From: Antedon mediterranea
Lineage: Eukaryota > Echinodermata > Crinoidea > Comatulida > Antedonidae
Direction: 5' to 3'
Length of the DNA: 64,000 nt
Assembly: GCF_964355755.1 (NCBI RefSeq)
Contig: NC_092679.1
Location: forward strand, 23,498,432-23,562,431
Shown here: positions 63,471 through 64,000 of the stretch, piece after piece
How the letters are laid out: every line of letters begins with the position of its first letter
Position numbering within the stretch: the first letter of the stretch is position 1
Made by a program: the position numbers and the translations under genes
The notes under the pieces: model-generated
Told to the model about the DNA's origin: nothing
Seen by the model: the letters and a program-made list of their open reading frames with translations, nothing else
Database searches by the model: none

Positions 63471-64000
63471 TTAAAATCAGATAAATAAAAAAAAAAGAAG
63501 AAAAAAAAACAACAATATTTAGAATCAGTGTTCTATATTTATTGATATTAATAAAATTTATATCAACAGTTAACCTCTAAACAGACAATATCTGTATGAT
63601 AATTATTATGGATACAAGTGTCTATGGCTAAAATGAACCATTTTGACAACTATTAAATATATTGATTGTAAGATAGTTGAAATGTCAAGGGTTACTTGCG
63701 GTTAATATACATGTATACTTAGAACGAATCATAATGTCATGGCACATTCTTCTGATGAGCTCAAAGTACTTTTACTAACATGATCATAGCGGCTGCTTGT
63801 AGTTTAATTAGTTTTGTTAGCTTTGAAATAGTTAGTAGGGGATGAGCCAAATTGAGCCGATTTGATATTAATTACACACAGTTTAATAGAAAAACTAAAT
63901 AACATATAGTAAACAATAAACTCTCACAGAAAATAAGGGACATAAAGTTACAAACTCTTAGTGATCGGTTAATTTCTAATTGAAAGAAAAAAAGTTTTAT

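Overview
The window is animal nuclear DNA. It is AT-rich (roughly one third G+C by eye), with multi-exon genes, GT/AG introns and many short inverted-repeat transposons. The gene content (TTC7, a serine racemase-type enzyme, one ancestral-type MAPKBP1/WDR62 gene, an Ig-superfamily membrane protein and a meteorin-like domain) fits a marine invertebrate. An echinoderm or another non-vertebrate deuterostome is my best guess, but the sequence alone does not prove it. All exon models were built by hand from reading frame, splice signals and remembered human homologues. Phases close across every junction.

Layout. (1) 404-4261, plus: last seven exons of a TTC7A/B orthologue, the scaffold of the plasma-membrane PI4-kinase complex. 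(2) 6885-9912, minus: a complete nine-exon fold-type II PLP enzyme of the serine racemase / serine-threonine dehydratase family. (3) About 10.8-11.04 kb: a candidate divergent promoter shared by genes 2 and 4. (4) 12940-51992, plus: a complete MAPKBP1/WDR62 orthologue with 34 coding exons and 1845 codons. It has an N-terminal double WD40 propeller, a long disordered acidic and Ser-rich middle, and a conserved C-terminal LLEQYS helix. Its last exon runs into four 125-bp tandem copies that each repeat the stop codon, an AATAAA and a tRNA-like B box. (5) 56829-57947, plus: an intronless three-Ig-domain type I membrane protein, with a candidate cytoplasmic tail in the +1 frame. (6) 59544-59882, minus: a LINE reverse-transcriptase C-terminal fragment. 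(7) 62302-63267, minus: the last two exons of a secreted-type protein resembling the N-terminal domain of meteorin.

The introns hold most of the unusual material. There is a 12-member MITE family with TWA target duplications, and a 399-bp MITE with TAA duplications. An 843-bp inverted-repeat element is flanked by a 6-bp duplication and built of TTGCGCAA palindromes. An 820-bp element is packed with ATACCGTAT words and carries a broken Myb/SANT-like reading frame. A dimeric ~745-bp satellite contains a perfect AGGTCA inverted-repeat-1 in every monomer. A 28-bp minisatellite lies between genes 4 and 5.

The genes do not form one pathway. TTC7 acts in PI4P synthesis at the plasma membrane, MAPKBP1/WDR62 in JNK signalling and spindle or centrosome function, and the PLP enzyme in serine/threonine metabolism.
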